A DNA stretch of 64,000 bases from Segatella hominis (GCF_019249725.2 NZ_CP137559.1:3165001-3229000); one strand, 5' to 3'. Counted from the stretch's first letter, positions 18,125 through 27,185 are shown. Numbers and translations are program-made. Notes: a model not told the origin generated them from the letters alone.

Positions 18125-18248
18125 AGATTTGTTTATTGTCAGTAAATAAAAAATAGTAGATTTATTTATTGGTAATAAACAAAAAACGCAGATTTATTTA
18201 TTGGCAATAAACAAATTTGGCGTAATTTATTTGGTAACAAAAAATAAA
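18125..18248 (+). repeat. Four operator-like direct repeats, 32-33 base period
   Basis: Four imperfect copies start at about 18125, 18158, 18190 and 18222. Each is centred on an inverted repeat of the type TTTATTG-nn-AATAAA. The spacing of 32-33 bases is close to three turns of the helix. The fourth copy overlaps the -33 element of the promoter just downstream, which suggests binding sites for a repressor, possibly an autoregulator. Confidence 0.7.
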
Positions 18249-18261
18249 AGTCGTATATTTG
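18230..18261 (+). promoter_or_regulatory. Promoter of the DUF4143 ATPase gene
   Basis: TTTG (18230-18233), 20 bases, TATATTTG (18254-18261): exact consensus. The start codon follows 24 bases later at 18286. The -33 hexamer sits inside the fourth repeat. Confidence 0.8.
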
Positions 18262-18285
18262 CACGGTAATCAAATAGATAGAACC

Positions 18286-19551
18286 ATGCAAAAAGAAGTT
18301 TTCAAGACTCTCATCAAGGAGGGACAAAACGAAATACAGGAGATAGAACTCTATCAGAGACCTTTCGACTTTGAGGAGCAGGGAAGATATGTGCTTGTAG
18401 GTATCCGTCAGGCAGGAAAGTCTTATCTGCTCTATCAGCGTGCCAAACAATTCCTTGCCGAAGGGCACGACATCAGGGAATTCGTCTATATCAACTTTGA
18501 CGACGAACGCCTCTACGGAATGAAAGTGGAAGACTTTGACCTGATTCTGCAGGCATACAATACCATGTACTCCTATAAACCTATCCTATTCTTCGATGAG
18601 ATTCAGAATATCGAGGGATGGGAGCACTTTGCACGCCGTCTTGCCAATCAGAAATATAGGGTATTCATCACGGGTTCCAATGCCAAGATGCTGAGCCGTG
18701 ACATCGCCACAACTCTGGGAGCCCGTTACTTTGACGAAAAGGTTTTTCCTTTCTCTTTCAAAGAATATCTGGTTGCCAAAGGCGTTACGCTCGAAGAGAA
18801 CTGGCAGTATGGCAAGCAAAAAAATATAGTACAGCAACTCTTTTCGGAATACTTCAAATGGGGAGGTTTCCCGGAACTTCTTCTTTATAAGAACAAACGT
18901 CATTGGCTGAATGGACTCTATGAGAAAATCGTGTTGGGCGATGTGGTGCAGAGAAACAATATCAAGAATGATCATGCTTTACGACTTGCCATCAAGCGGC
19001 TTGCCGATAATATCATGCAACCAACTGCCTACAACAGACTTGCCAACATGGTAAAGAGTGCCGGCGTTTCTACCAATACTGCCTCCATGATTGACTACAT
19101 CCGATACACCAAAGAGGCTTGTCTCTTATTTACGTTAGACAACTATGCCTCTAAATTTGCTGAAAAGGAAACTGCCAAGAAGCATTACTTTACTGATAAT
19201 GGTTTGCTGAGCATCTTTCTTACTGACTCAAAGTCGCCTTTGTTGGAAAATCTATGCGCCATCACCTTGCATAAGAAATACAACAGAAACTATGAGATGC
19301 CGAAACTGTATTATTACAACCAGAACATAGAAGTGGATTTCTACGTTCCAGATGAAGGACTGGCGATACAGGCTTCCTTCAGTCTTGAAGATATGGATAC
19401 CCGGAAGCGAGAAGTAGCAGCACTCATCGCCCTAAATAAGGTTTATCCTATCAGGAAAGCCATCATCATAACATACGATGAAGAAGAAATCATTGAGGAA
19501 GATGGCATAACCATAGAAGTCTTTCCTATCTGGAAGTGGTTAACAGAATAA
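18286..19551 (+). CDS. AAA ATPase with DUF4143 C-terminal domain
   Basis: A 421-residue protein of the AAA-14/DUF4143 ATPase group, common as single mobile genes in Bacteroidota and archaea. Walker A is VGIRQAGKSYLL, Walker B is PILFFDEIQNIEGWE, then VFITGSNAKMLSRD (sensor), and the DUF4143 domain occupies roughly residues 180-400 (WGGFPELLLYKNKRHWLNGLYEKIVLGDVVQR...KHYFTDNGLL...EVDFYVPDEGLAIQASFSLED). The EVDFY region resembles a nuclease-like fold in the family. Function is not established; some resemble toxin or defence ATPases. I chose the ATG at 18286 over an upstream TTG inside the promoter. The four repeats upstream suggest tight control. Confidence 0.85.
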   Translation: MQKEVFKTLIKEGQNEIQEIELYQRPFDFEEQGRYVLVGIRQAGKSYLLYQRAKQFLAEGHDIREFVYINFDDERLYGMKVEDFDLILQAYNTMYSYKPILFFDEIQNIEGWEHFARRLANQKYRVFITGSNAKMLSRDIATTLGARYFDEKVFPFSFKEYLVAKGVTLEENWQYGKQKNIVQQLFSEYFKWGGFPELLLYKNKRHWLNGLYEKIVLGDVVQRNNIKNDHALRLAIKRLADNIMQPTAYNRLANMVKSAGVSTNTASMIDYIRYTKEACLLFTLDNYASKFAEKETAKKHYFTDNGLLSIFLTDSKSPLLENLCAITLHKKYNRNYEMPKLYYYNQNIEVDFYVPDEGLAIQASFSLEDMDTRKREVAALIALNKVYPIRKAIIITYDEEEIIEEDGITIEVFPIWKWLTE

Positions 19552-19648
19552 CCTTATAGAAGAAGTATTTTTAACACAATTAAGAACTCTATAAAAGGCT
19601 ACGTAATTCCTCCTTCCCAATCGTATTATTAGTAAAACAAAAGGAAAG

Positions 19649-20365
19649 ATGACCTATGCTACTGTAAGCTTCCTTGAGCCAGAAACACAGGCAGAGCAGC
19701 AGCGAACCACCGCCATTGTGAAGACCAGCGATAAGGGCGGTTATTACATCGATGTATTCCGCAGCCGAAAGAAGGAAGGGGGCGACAAGACCCACGATTA
19801 CTTCTATCACAACCTGGGACAGGAGATGAAGGTGATGGATGCTGCAAGCGGTAAGGCGCTCGATATGAAGCCTACCGAGGAACTCGCCTTTGCCGGTGGT
19901 CATCTCTATGCTTATTCCTATATATATAATAAGGTGAGTGCCGAAATGACCTCTTCTGTAAAGACCCAGTTCGTAACCAAGATAGAAGATGAAAAGGTGG
20001 TGGCAGCGATGGATAACCAGAAGGAGATAACGATGACGATGTGGATGAAGGCGGATGAAAACCGCACCATTTTCCAGGCGCTCTCTCCTGCCAACCTGGA
20101 ATACGAGCGTATGCCTAACCAGCCTTATAAGGTAATCGACCAGCCGGTATTGACCTTCGTGGCTCGCCAGAAAGGTGAGGCGTGGAATCATCCTTTCGTC
20201 TGCGTATATGAACCAAGTTCTGATACAGAACCTGGCGATATCGCATCGGTAGATTACTTTACGCCAAGTGAGCAGGGTGCCGTGGGCATCATCGTGAAAC
20301 TGAAGAATGGAGCTGAGCAGCGCATCGTCTGCTCAGAGAATGGAAAAGTTAGCCTTTCTAATTAA
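19649..20365 (+). pseudogene. C-terminal fragment of a heparinase II/III-like polysaccharide lyase
   Basis: A 238-residue open frame with no signal peptide that looks like only the beta-sandwich C-terminal end of a heparinase II/III-type enzyme. Telling stretches are GYYIDVFRSRKKEGG, HDYFYHNLGQ, and LTFVARQKGEAWNHPFVCVYEP, which belong near the end of that family; the catalytic helical barrel that should come first (several hundred residues) is absent. In frame upstream there is a stop (TAA at about 19604) after some fifteen codons. It follows the DUF4143 gene by 97 bases, so insertion of that gene or a deletion may have removed the 5' part. A functional small protein is unlikely but not excluded. 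Confidence 0.75.
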
Positions 20366-20373
20366 TTTTTAAG

Positions 20374-20413
20374 CAATCCCTATAGCAATGGTTTATCATC
20401 GCTATAGGGATTG
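20374..20413. terminator. Hairpin terminator between the lyase fragment and res
   Basis: CAATCCCTATAGC pairs with GCTATAGGGATTG around a short loop. It lies between convergent genes, and the CTATAGGGAT core recurs at 26466-26475. Confidence 0.65.
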
Positions 20414-20500
20414 TCTTTGTTGTATAGCCAAGCCATTATAAAGGCGATTTCTTCTCGTGAGCAAGGGAATACTTGTGATAGAGTTGCAGGTCGATGCTCT

Positions 20501-23173
20501 CTATTGATTAGCCCCTAATTGCTGGAGATTGTTGATGAAAGTATTGACACTTACCGCTCCTTCTATGGGGGAATTCTCAAATACCATAAAATAGTAGAAT
20601 TTAGCTCCAGCCAACTTAGACCATGTATCTCCACAAGCCAACTTGTTCTGGCTGTCAGAACCATCAAGATGATTGCCCTTGGTCTCTAACATGACTGTGA
20701 CGCCATTGTTGAGAATAATGATAAAATCAGGATAAGCATTGATAAAACCATTGATGCAGAAACCTTTCCCTCTTTCTTGATTGCGATGCCAGCATTTTAC
20801 GCAGTCAAGGCTGATTACCTGCTCAATGACTGTTCTCTCAAACCCATTGAAGCCTTCTTCCTCTTGATACATTTTCTTCTCAATGGCTGGTGCCTTGTCT
20901 TTGCTCAATACAATCTCATTAGGTAGGTGCTCTGTCTCTTGCAAAGAGATTTGTCCTGAGCGTATCCTGTCCTCAAATATTCTTTTGGCATAAGATATTT
21001 TGAGAGCCTTGACTTTGCTCTTGAACGACTGTACGGTCTCATTCAAGTTTTTTCCTAACATTTGGAGGTGCGACAAGTCGTAATCTTGAAGCACGTTTGT
21101 AATGTAGGTATGCAATTCACCGTCAGATATGCTGTTGTCTTGCGTCATATCTCTGATGGACTTAGACAACTGAACGATAATGCTATTCTTGTCTTGGATG
21201 TTGCCATAGAAGTTTTCTAATTCAAAGGCCTCTTTCTCCTTGACTGCAAAAGCGGTGATGTCATTCTCGTTGTTCTTGTCAATGTCAATCCTTCTGATGT
21301 TGGAAGTGTTATAGTTGAATTCGATGTGACGGTCTTCTGCCGAGAGATTGAAGCCTTCGAGCAATACTTCTGGAGTAACGAGAATCTTGGTGCTGCTTGT
21401 ACCGAATATCCCATAGTCTTTTTCGGTATTGACATAGAACTTGGGCAATAAGATACTCTCTGCTAAATCTTCGTAGTTTTTTCTGATAGGGAATATGTTT
21501 GTCTTTTGCATGATTTCTTCGCTTATTCCACTATTGGTGGATTCCTTCACTTGCCGTTCGTAAGTTCGGCTCATTTCTTCCGCCTGTTTCATGAGTGAAA
21601 TGGTGGCGGAGTCTTCTGGTATCGCTTTTTGTTGTGAGGTAGATGGTATGTTGATATCTTCTGCTTTAAAGTTCCATTCGGATAGCTCTTCTTGGGCTGT
21701 CTCGTCATTCTTGGGATCGTTAACACAGCCAAGTTTTAGAGCTTCGTCGTTTCTGAAGTTTAGCATAGGTTCATTTGGAACATCCGTCTTGTTTGTCGTC
21801 GTGTCGTTTGCGATATAGTCACGACGGCTGTACCCCGACATTCTCAGGCTTTCCACCACATTGTCGATGGTGGTGTGGAAGTTGGTGGATGATGTGAGTA
21901 CATACGACATGTTGAGCAAGACGCTGCCATGCTGTCTCGTGTAAGGCTGGCGCAAGACACGGCCTAATATTTGTTCCACGTCAATCTTGGAAGAGCGATT
22001 GGCTACCGATGCCAAGATGTAGGCGAACGGACAATCCCATCCTTCTTTCAAGGCATTGACTGTGATGATGTATCTCACAGGACATTCTCGGCTCATCAAG
22101 TCGATGCCTTTCAGCTCATTTTGATTGGCTGTCTTTATCTTGATTTCCTCATTTGGGATTCCTGCTTTCACGAGTTTAGCCTTGATGTTGGAGAAGGTTA
22201 CGCTGTCTTCGTCATTCTTGGGTTGTGCTTGGAAAAGGACGATAGGACGAATATAGTCACCGCCATTCGTCTCTTCGCTTTTGGCTTTGTCTTCCAAGTT
22301 CTTTCTGAGGGCTATGGCGCTATTGATTACATCTATATGATTCTGGTAGTTGCTCACCATGACAGGGAGTTTGACCATGTTTTCTCTTTTCAGGCTTGCT
22401 GGGTCAACAAAACTGATGATGTTGCTCTTGTTGCATGGGGTTGCCGTTAGGTTGAGCACGAAGCAAGGGTTGATGTTGGTAAGCGTATCGATGCGCAGGT
22501 CACCCTCGAAGTTATGGCTCTCGTCGATAATCGTGACGGGATTGAGATGGGCGATGACTTGAATGAGTGAGGTCTCGTCGGCACCTTCGATATGTTTCTC
22601 GTTAGGAGAGTAGGTCTTGGCAAACTCGGCAAGATTCTCATTTTCGTTATACACTAATCGCTTGTCTGTGGCTTTCGTGGCAAATGATTGGATGCTCAAT
22701 ACGAAAATACTCAGTTGCTCTTTTATGATAGTTGGGTTGAAGTTTTGACCGAATAGAAGGGCTTGCTTGTCATACACTTCAACTCTTCCATTGAAGAGCG
22801 TATCAATTCTTTGACGATAAGGATGTTGTGGATTCTTTAGATTCTCGTATGTCTGTTTGAGTATTGTGTCTGAAGGTACAAACCATGCTACGACTTTAGT
22901 CCTATTCACAGGCATTGCGTCGAAGATAGTGCGTATGGCATTGCAGGCGATAAAAGTCTTACCTCCTGCGGTAGGTACTTTTATCGTCATGTTTGGAGCT
23001 CCATTCATGGTGTCGCAATAGGGATGAAAGGTCTCCTCACCTTGTTGGAGGGTAATGCCATTTTGCTTCCAGTAGGTAGAGAAAGCCTTGTGGTTACTTT
23101 CTTGCTCCTTTAGGATATCTATGTATTGGGCAAGGTCGTTGAGGACTGCTTGCTGATATTGTTTTAATTCCAT
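20501..23173 (-). CDS. res: Type III restriction enzyme, Res (helicase/endonuclease) subunit
   Basis: An 890-residue ATP-dependent restriction subunit. It cuts unmethylated DNA after translocating between two head-to-head sites, working with Mod. SF2 helicase motifs are visible: Walker A PTAGGKTFIACNA near residue 66, DESH box in IIDESHNFEGDL, LTATP motif III (LNLTATPCNKS), and motif VI VEQILGRVLRQPYTR. The C-terminal nuclease has a PD-x-ExK arrangement (YPDFIIIL...VMLETKG). The gene begins three bases after mod ends and both run on the minus strand, the standard mod-res order. Length is usual and the frame is intact. Confidence 0.93.
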   Translation of the reverse strand: MELKQYQQAVLNDLAQYIDILKEQESNHKAFSTYWKQNGITLQQGEETFHPYCDTMNGAPNMTIKVPTAGGKTFIACNAIRTIFDAMPVNRTKVVAWFVPSDTILKQTYENLKNPQHPYRQRIDTLFNGRVEVYDKQALLFGQNFNPTIIKEQLSIFVLSIQSFATKATDKRLVYNENENLAEFAKTYSPNEKHIEGADETSLIQVIAHLNPVTIIDESHNFEGDLRIDTLTNINPCFVLNLTATPCNKSNIISFVDPASLKRENMVKLPVMVSNYQNHIDVINSAIALRKNLEDKAKSEETNGGDYIRPIVLFQAQPKNDEDSVTFSNIKAKLVKAGIPNEEIKIKTANQNELKGIDLMSRECPVRYIITVNALKEGWDCPFAYILASVANRSSKIDVEQILGRVLRQPYTRQHGSVLLNMSYVLTSSTNFHTTIDNVVESLRMSGYSRRDYIANDTTTNKTDVPNEPMLNFRNDEALKLGCVNDPKNDETAQEELSEWNFKAEDINIPSTSQQKAIPEDSATISLMKQAEEMSRTYERQVKESTNSGISEEIMQKTNIFPIRKNYEDLAESILLPKFYVNTEKDYGIFGTSSTKILVTPEVLLEGFNLSAEDRHIEFNYNTSNIRRIDIDKNNENDITAFAVKEKEAFELENFYGNIQDKNSIIVQLSKSIRDMTQDNSISDGELHTYITNVLQDYDLSHLQMLGKNLNETVQSFKSKVKALKISYAKRIFEDRIRSGQISLQETEHLPNEIVLSKDKAPAIEKKMYQEEEGFNGFERTVIEQVISLDCVKCWHRNQERGKGFCINGFINAYPDFIIILNNGVTVMLETKGNHLDGSDSQNKLACGDTWSKLAGAKFYYFMVFENSPIEGAVSVNTFINNLQQLGANQ

Positions 23174-23176
23174 AAT

Positions 23177-25132
23177 CTAAAATCGTTTAATGTCACGTGG
23201 TATCTTCTTGAACTTGATGTGATGCTCAGTCATGAACTTCTCATCGAGCAAACAACGGTCGGCGTAGATGATGTACATCTCGTGCTTGTTTTTTACGATG
23301 TTTGCCAATGTTGCGTAGCTTAGTGTTGTTGCCTTGTCTGTTTGATAATAGAAGTAATAGCCTGCTCGGTTGCACTCGTCGAGTAGGAATTCTTCGTCCT
23401 TGTCTTGTTGGCGTAAGAGAGGCTGCTTGGTCTCGGCATAGTATATGTATTCTCTTATCTTGTCTATGCCGACCTCCTCGTTCAAGTTGCCATCTTCGTT
23501 GAAGAGTGGGACACCTAATTCGTAATAGTCGAATGCACCGCCTAAGCCTTCCATTTTGTCATCATATATTTTCGTGCCGATTACTTTCAGGCAGTTGTCT
23601 GCAATCTTTGGCTTGCTAATCTTGGTATATTCGTTGGCCTTTTCAATAGAGATGCTTTCGGCTTCTTTCAAAAACTCTTCGGCTTTGAGGATGTTCTTGG
23701 CTGTCAGTTTCTTGCTGTAAATTTCCTCTTCTTTCTTGCCCTTGAAGGGATAGCCTGAAATGGCGCGGCGCATACGCTCGGCAGTAATGTTGTTTGCATA
23801 ATCCATCATTTCGATTAATATGAAATTTAATTCATAGTCTAATGATTTATTTAAATCAATGATGGTGTGTCCTGTTGTGCCACTTCCAGCAAAGCTATCC
23901 AATACGATGTCCTCAGAGTTGCATATGATTTGAATGACAGATTTGATTAGTGCTATAGGCTTGGGATAATTGAATTTCTTTTCTGCTTCAGGCAAGATTT
24001 CTTTTAATAAGGATGAACCTTTAACCGTGTAGAAGGCTTTTTCTGTCCAAATTGTAGGAATCTGTTTCCCCTCAGTAGAGTTGTCACTGAGTTCAAGCGT
24101 CTTGTTTATATTGTCTCGGCTGATTACAGAAAGTATGCCTTTATTTATTTTATTTATAACACCATCAGGCAGGTATTGAATACTGTATAGATTCTTGCTT
24201 GTTTTTATAATGTTAGGTGTTATTTTAATATAGCCAAGTTCGTAATCTTGTTTAATGCGTTTTGGTATGAGTCTCCATACGCATTCTTTTCCTTTGCTGG
24301 TAATTGGCCAAATGGCCACACAATCATGAGGAGCTGTTGAATAGTTATAAACATATTTGTCAATATAATCTTGCTCATAGCCTTCATCTTGCAGTTCTTT
24401 TATAGATTTTCCACAACCTTCGAATTTTCCAGTCTTTTTATTGATAAATATTGGATATGTTTGGTTTGGACGCTCTGCTTTATTGAACGTGCTTAGTGTC
24501 ATACCTTCAAAAGGAGGCCGATTAGTACCTCCACAGAAATCTATAATTAACGGTTTGAACTCTTTATCTACAACAAATATTAGATATTCGTGTTGATAGT
24601 TGAAACCTCCAGATGGTTTCCCTCCTGATGTTTGTACTGTTATCGTAACGATTTGTTTTGTAGAGAAGAGCTCTTTAAGTATAGTTATTAATGAAATGAA
24701 TTCATGGAATCCAATGCTTATAATTAAAGCACCATCCTCGCTTAATAACTTCTTCATCAATACGAGACGAGGATACATCATGCAGAGCCACTTGTCGTGT
24801 CGGCTCAAGTCTTCTCCTTCTTTGCCCACTACTTCACCCAGCCACTTCTTGATATGTGGGTCGTTGACATTATCATTATAAACCCAGTTCTCATTGCCAG
24901 TATTATAAGGTGGGTCGATGTAGATGCACTTGATTCGCCCTTCATACATGGGCATGAGAGATTTGAGTGCCAACAGATTATCTCCATGGATAATCATGTT
25001 GCCACTATGGGTTGGTTCTGTTGTCTGCCCTTTTTCGGCAGAATAACCGTATTGATGTTCCAATACATGATAGGGTACATCATTATGATGCCCCACCACT
25101 TTGTCTTTTCCTATCCAATTAAGTGTTGGCAT
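23177..25132 (-). CDS. mod: Type III DNA methyltransferase, Mod subunit
   Basis: A 651-residue adenine methyltransferase that recognises the target site for both modification and restriction. Motif IV DPPYNTGNENW comes first and motif I FAGSGTTGHT later (about residue 420), which is the beta-class order typical of type III Mod. Between them lies a long variable region, the target-recognition domain (roughly 180-400), which is AT-rich compared with the ends. The start ATG is at 25132. No simple-sequence tract suggesting phase variation is visible in the frame. Target specificity cannot be read from the sequence. Confidence 0.93.
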   Translation of the reverse strand: MPTLNWIGKDKVVGHHNDVPYHVLEHQYGYSAEKGQTTEPTHSGNMIIHGDNLLALKSLMPMYEGRIKCIYIDPPYNTGNENWVYNDNVNDPHIKKWLGEVVGKEGEDLSRHDKWLCMMYPRLVLMKKLLSEDGALIISIGFHEFISLITILKELFSTKQIVTITVQTSGGKPSGGFNYQHEYLIFVVDKEFKPLIIDFCGGTNRPPFEGMTLSTFNKAERPNQTYPIFINKKTGKFEGCGKSIKELQDEGYEQDYIDKYVYNYSTAPHDCVAIWPITSKGKECVWRLIPKRIKQDYELGYIKITPNIIKTSKNLYSIQYLPDGVINKINKGILSVISRDNINKTLELSDNSTEGKQIPTIWTEKAFYTVKGSSLLKEILPEAEKKFNYPKPIALIKSVIQIICNSEDIVLDSFAGSGTTGHTIIDLNKSLDYELNFILIEMMDYANNITAERMRRAISGYPFKGKKEEEIYSKKLTAKNILKAEEFLKEAESISIEKANEYTKISKPKIADNCLKVIGTKIYDDKMEGLGGAFDYYELGVPLFNEDGNLNEEVGIDKIREYIYYAETKQPLLRQQDKDEEFLLDECNRAGYYFYYQTDKATTLSYATLANIVKNKHEMYIIYADRCLLDEKFMTEHHIKFKKIPRDIKRF

Positions 25133-25179
25133 AATGTGCTATAGCTAAAAAGGAGCGTAGAACTATCTTGTCAGAAAAA

Positions 25180-25358
25180 ACGGGCTTTTTAAACGAACAA
25201 ATGCCTAAAGATGGAGCATAAAAGAAGCGTGAGCTTCCCTTATCTACATCCTTAGGCATTTGGCGTGGCCCGTTAATCCAAGATAAGTTCAGCCCACGCT
25301 ATAGCATGGGCATTTACGAACTTATTCTATTGGATTAACATCTTATCTATCGCCAAAT
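25180..25358 (-). promoter_or_regulatory. Strongly folded element between hepT and mod (candidate leader or structured RNA)
   Basis: Two long hairpins abut. Hairpin I spans 25180-25273: ACGGGC/GCCCGT at the base, CAAATGCCTAA/TTAGGCATTTG, GATG/CATC, ATAA/TTAT and a GAAGC-gtga-GCTTC tip. Hairpin II spans 25272-25339: GTTAATCCAA/TTGGATTAAC, ATAAGTTC/GAACTTAT, GCCCA/TGGGC around GCTATAGC. ATTTGGCG (25258-25265) can also pair with CGCCAAAT (25351-25358), which would unpair hairpin I. It lies upstream of mod on the coding strand of the island; the biological role is unknown. Confidence 0.6.
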
Positions 25359-25486
25359 TTCAAGGATGTTCCGAATAAATAGTAAACGCGTAATTATGAT
25401 TACTTCAATATGTTATGTCAATGTTTCTTTGTTTCTGTCTGTTTCTTATTCTACTTTTAAATGGTTATACATTTTAATGTCTTATG

Positions 25487-25861
25487 TTATTTCTTGATGT
25501 CTCTTATCATCTGTTCAATGACTAGAATCATCGGTGGAATGTTCTCTTGAATAGTGACAAAGACGATCTCTGGGTCAACTTCAAAATAGTGATGGGCTAT
25601 CTTGTCACGCATACGCATGACTCCACTCCAATAAATCTGTGGATAATTGGGAAGAAATTCTCCTTTGGTCATCTTGTCAAGTCCTTTGACAGCTTCCCCC
25701 AAGGCTATGAGGTTCATGCAGACTGCATCCAAGCGAAGTGTACCACTTGGAGAAGTGACGAAGTCATCGGAGCATTTGATGGGCTTAGTACGTTCTTGTA
25801 TCATTTGGAGTGCCGAACGAATATTCTGCAAGCTATCCAATACCATCTCTTTATCAAACAT
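25487..25861 (-). CDS. hepT: HEPN toxin of HepT/MntA toxin-antitoxin pair
   Basis: A 124-residue DUF86/HEPN protein. The catalytic RX4HXY motif is intact as RDKIAHHY; in characterised HepT toxins, this HEPN RNase is silenced when its partner MntA attaches AMP to the motif tyrosine. Helical pattern and length fit the family (MFDKEMVLDSLQNIRSALQMIQERT, LIALGEAVKGLDKMT). It overlaps the end of mntA by eight bases, so they are co-translated. The pair is next to type III restriction-modification, a common defence setting. Confidence 0.88.
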   Translation of the reverse strand: MFDKEMVLDSLQNIRSALQMIQERTKPIKCSDDFVTSPSGTLRLDAVCMNLIALGEAVKGLDKMTKGEFLPNYPQIYWSGVMRMRDKIAHHYFEVDPEIVFVTIQENIPPMILVIEQMIRDIKK

Positions 25862-26147
25862 AAATCCCCTCCTTCATGATTCTTTGTTTAAGCAAGCCAT
25901 TCATCCTGTCTCTTACCCTAACCATATCGACCTTGGCTCCAAACAACTTTTCCAAGTCGGTTTGTATCAAGTCTAATGTCAAGAAAGAAGGAGCCTTGCC
26001 TTCGTAACAAACGTCAACATCACTCTCGTCAGTCTGTTCACCACGAGCTACTGAGCCAAAGATGCCAATCTTTGTCAATCCATATTTTGAAGTAGCGATA
26101 TTCTTGTACGACTTCAAAAGGTTTAGTATTTCAGATGTCGTCTTCAT
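25854..26147 (-). CDS. mntA: MNT nucleotidyltransferase, antitoxin of HepT/MntA pair
   Basis: A 97-residue minimal nucleotidyltransferase. The family motif GSX10DXD is exact in GSVARGEQTDESDVDV, and an upstream IGIFGSVARG strand-helix turn is typical. In known pairs it poly-adenylylates or AMPylates HepT to block its RNase activity. The gene is first in the operon (minus strand). Known family members also include orphan MNT genes, but the overlapping HEPN gene settles the assignment. Confidence 0.9.
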   Translation of the reverse strand: MKTTSEILNLLKSYKNIATSKYGLTKIGIFGSVARGEQTDESDVDVCYEGKAPSFLTLDLIQTDLEKLFGAKVDMVRVRDRMNGLLKQRIMKEGIYV

Positions 26148-26410
26148 TGTTATAATATTTATGTCCTATATTTCACTCTTTCATACCATTCGTAATAGCA
26201 TGATAGCTCGATGCCCTTGAAGATGACTTCTCGGTTACGTGATTTTATCTTGTAAGATGCTTCATTACGAACCCACTGCAAAAATACAAACTTTTTTCTA
26301 AACTCTCGCATAAATGAGGGAAATATTTTCATTTATCATTCGTTTTAAGTAATAAGTCCATTTAGTACGTATTATCCATATAAGCGATAGACACACCCAA
26401 TAGTGTCGCC
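26148..26410. other. Intergenic sequence upstream of mntA
   Basis: AT-rich DNA with no supportable gene. It likely holds the mntA promoter, but I did not see an exact consensus. Confidence 0.4.
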
Positions 26411-26458
26411 TTTTAGTCCCTACTAGCGATTGAGCCTCATCCCTAGTAGGGACTAAAA
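26411..26458. repeat. Perfect 16-bp inverted repeat
   Basis: TTTTAGTCCCTACTAG (26411-26426) is the exact reverse complement of CTAGTAGGGACTAAAA (26443-26458). It could act as a bidirectional terminator or be the mark of a small palindromic element. A related CTATAGGGAT follows at 26466-26475. Confidence 0.8.
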
Positions 26459-26518
26459 AGCTCCGCTATAGGGATGGAAACGATGATAAAGTAATAACGA
26501 AACAAAACAATAAGGAAT

Positions 26519-26695
26519 ATGACATGTAAAAATCGAATGAAAGGTGTTTTGCTCTTCTTGTTTTTAATATGGGGCGTAGTAGAGCAAGTGTATGCCCAGC
26601 AAACCTTGCAGTCGCCTGACGGCAAGGTATGGACCAGAGGGATGGAAGTACTCAAGGTAGAGCGTGCAGCCCTGCGATTTGTTCCTGTAAAATAA
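26519..26695 (+). pseudogene. Collapsed secreted-protein gene (58 residues)
   Basis: A signal peptide (MKGVLLFLFLIWGVVEQVYAQ) is followed by QQTLQSPDGKVW, a start seen in secreted glycosidases such as GH97, and then abruptly by TRGMEVLKVERAALRFVPVK and a stop. Such a short reading frame with a signal peptide joined to an unrelated-looking end suggests a large internal deletion in a former polysaccharide-utilisation gene. The family call is weak. A weak hairpin with a T-run follows at 26726-26761. Confidence 0.5.
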
Positions 26696-26897
26696 AGAAT
26701 TGTTAGTTTTATCGTAGTGATAGTGAAAGTCTCGGTTGCCCATTGGGTAGTCGGGGCTTTTTTCTACTCGATTTAGTCGCTATAGCGATGCTATTTTCTC
26801 CTATTCTCCGCAAAAATGCGGAGAATAATGCGAATAATCTCCGCAAAACTTGCATAATCCGCTAAAATGTTTTATATTTTCGCCAAAAGAATCAATT

Positions 26898-27185
26898 ATG
26901 AGGGAAGCAACAATGTATATTTGGCAGCAAGAGGATTGGCCTCACATGACTTGGGACAATGCCTGTTTTAGCAATAGCTTGGCAGAAGTGAATATGCTGA
27001 GGGGAAAGTTGCTGGGCAGGCTTTCCATGTTTGGTTTCGAGGAGCGAAACCAATCCATGCTCGACTCCTTAACACAAGAAATCGTGCATTCGGCAAGGAT
27101 AGAGGGTGAGAACTTGAATAGGGATAGTGTGCGCTCTTCTGTGGCTCGACAGATTGCCAAACAATCGCCTTATGCCGTGCTTTGA
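26898..27185 (+). pseudogene. Fic family protein, N-terminal fragment (DUF4172)
   Basis: From the ATG at 26898, about 90 residues match the N-terminal part of Fic-type proteins: MYIWQQEDWPHMTWDN, LLGRLSMFGFEERNQSMLDSLTQEIVHSARIEGENLNRDSVRSSVARQIAK. The Fic core (HPFxDGNGR) that should follow is absent and the frame closes at 27185. The stop lies at the junction with an ATPase fragment of the opposite strand, so a deletion fused the two genes tail to tail. As it stands the protein cannot AMPylate. Confidence 0.75.

Noticed and set aside
18125..18248. CRISPR array
   Set aside because: Copies are imperfect, abut each other and have no unique spacers; a set of operator-like repeats in front of a promoter fits better.
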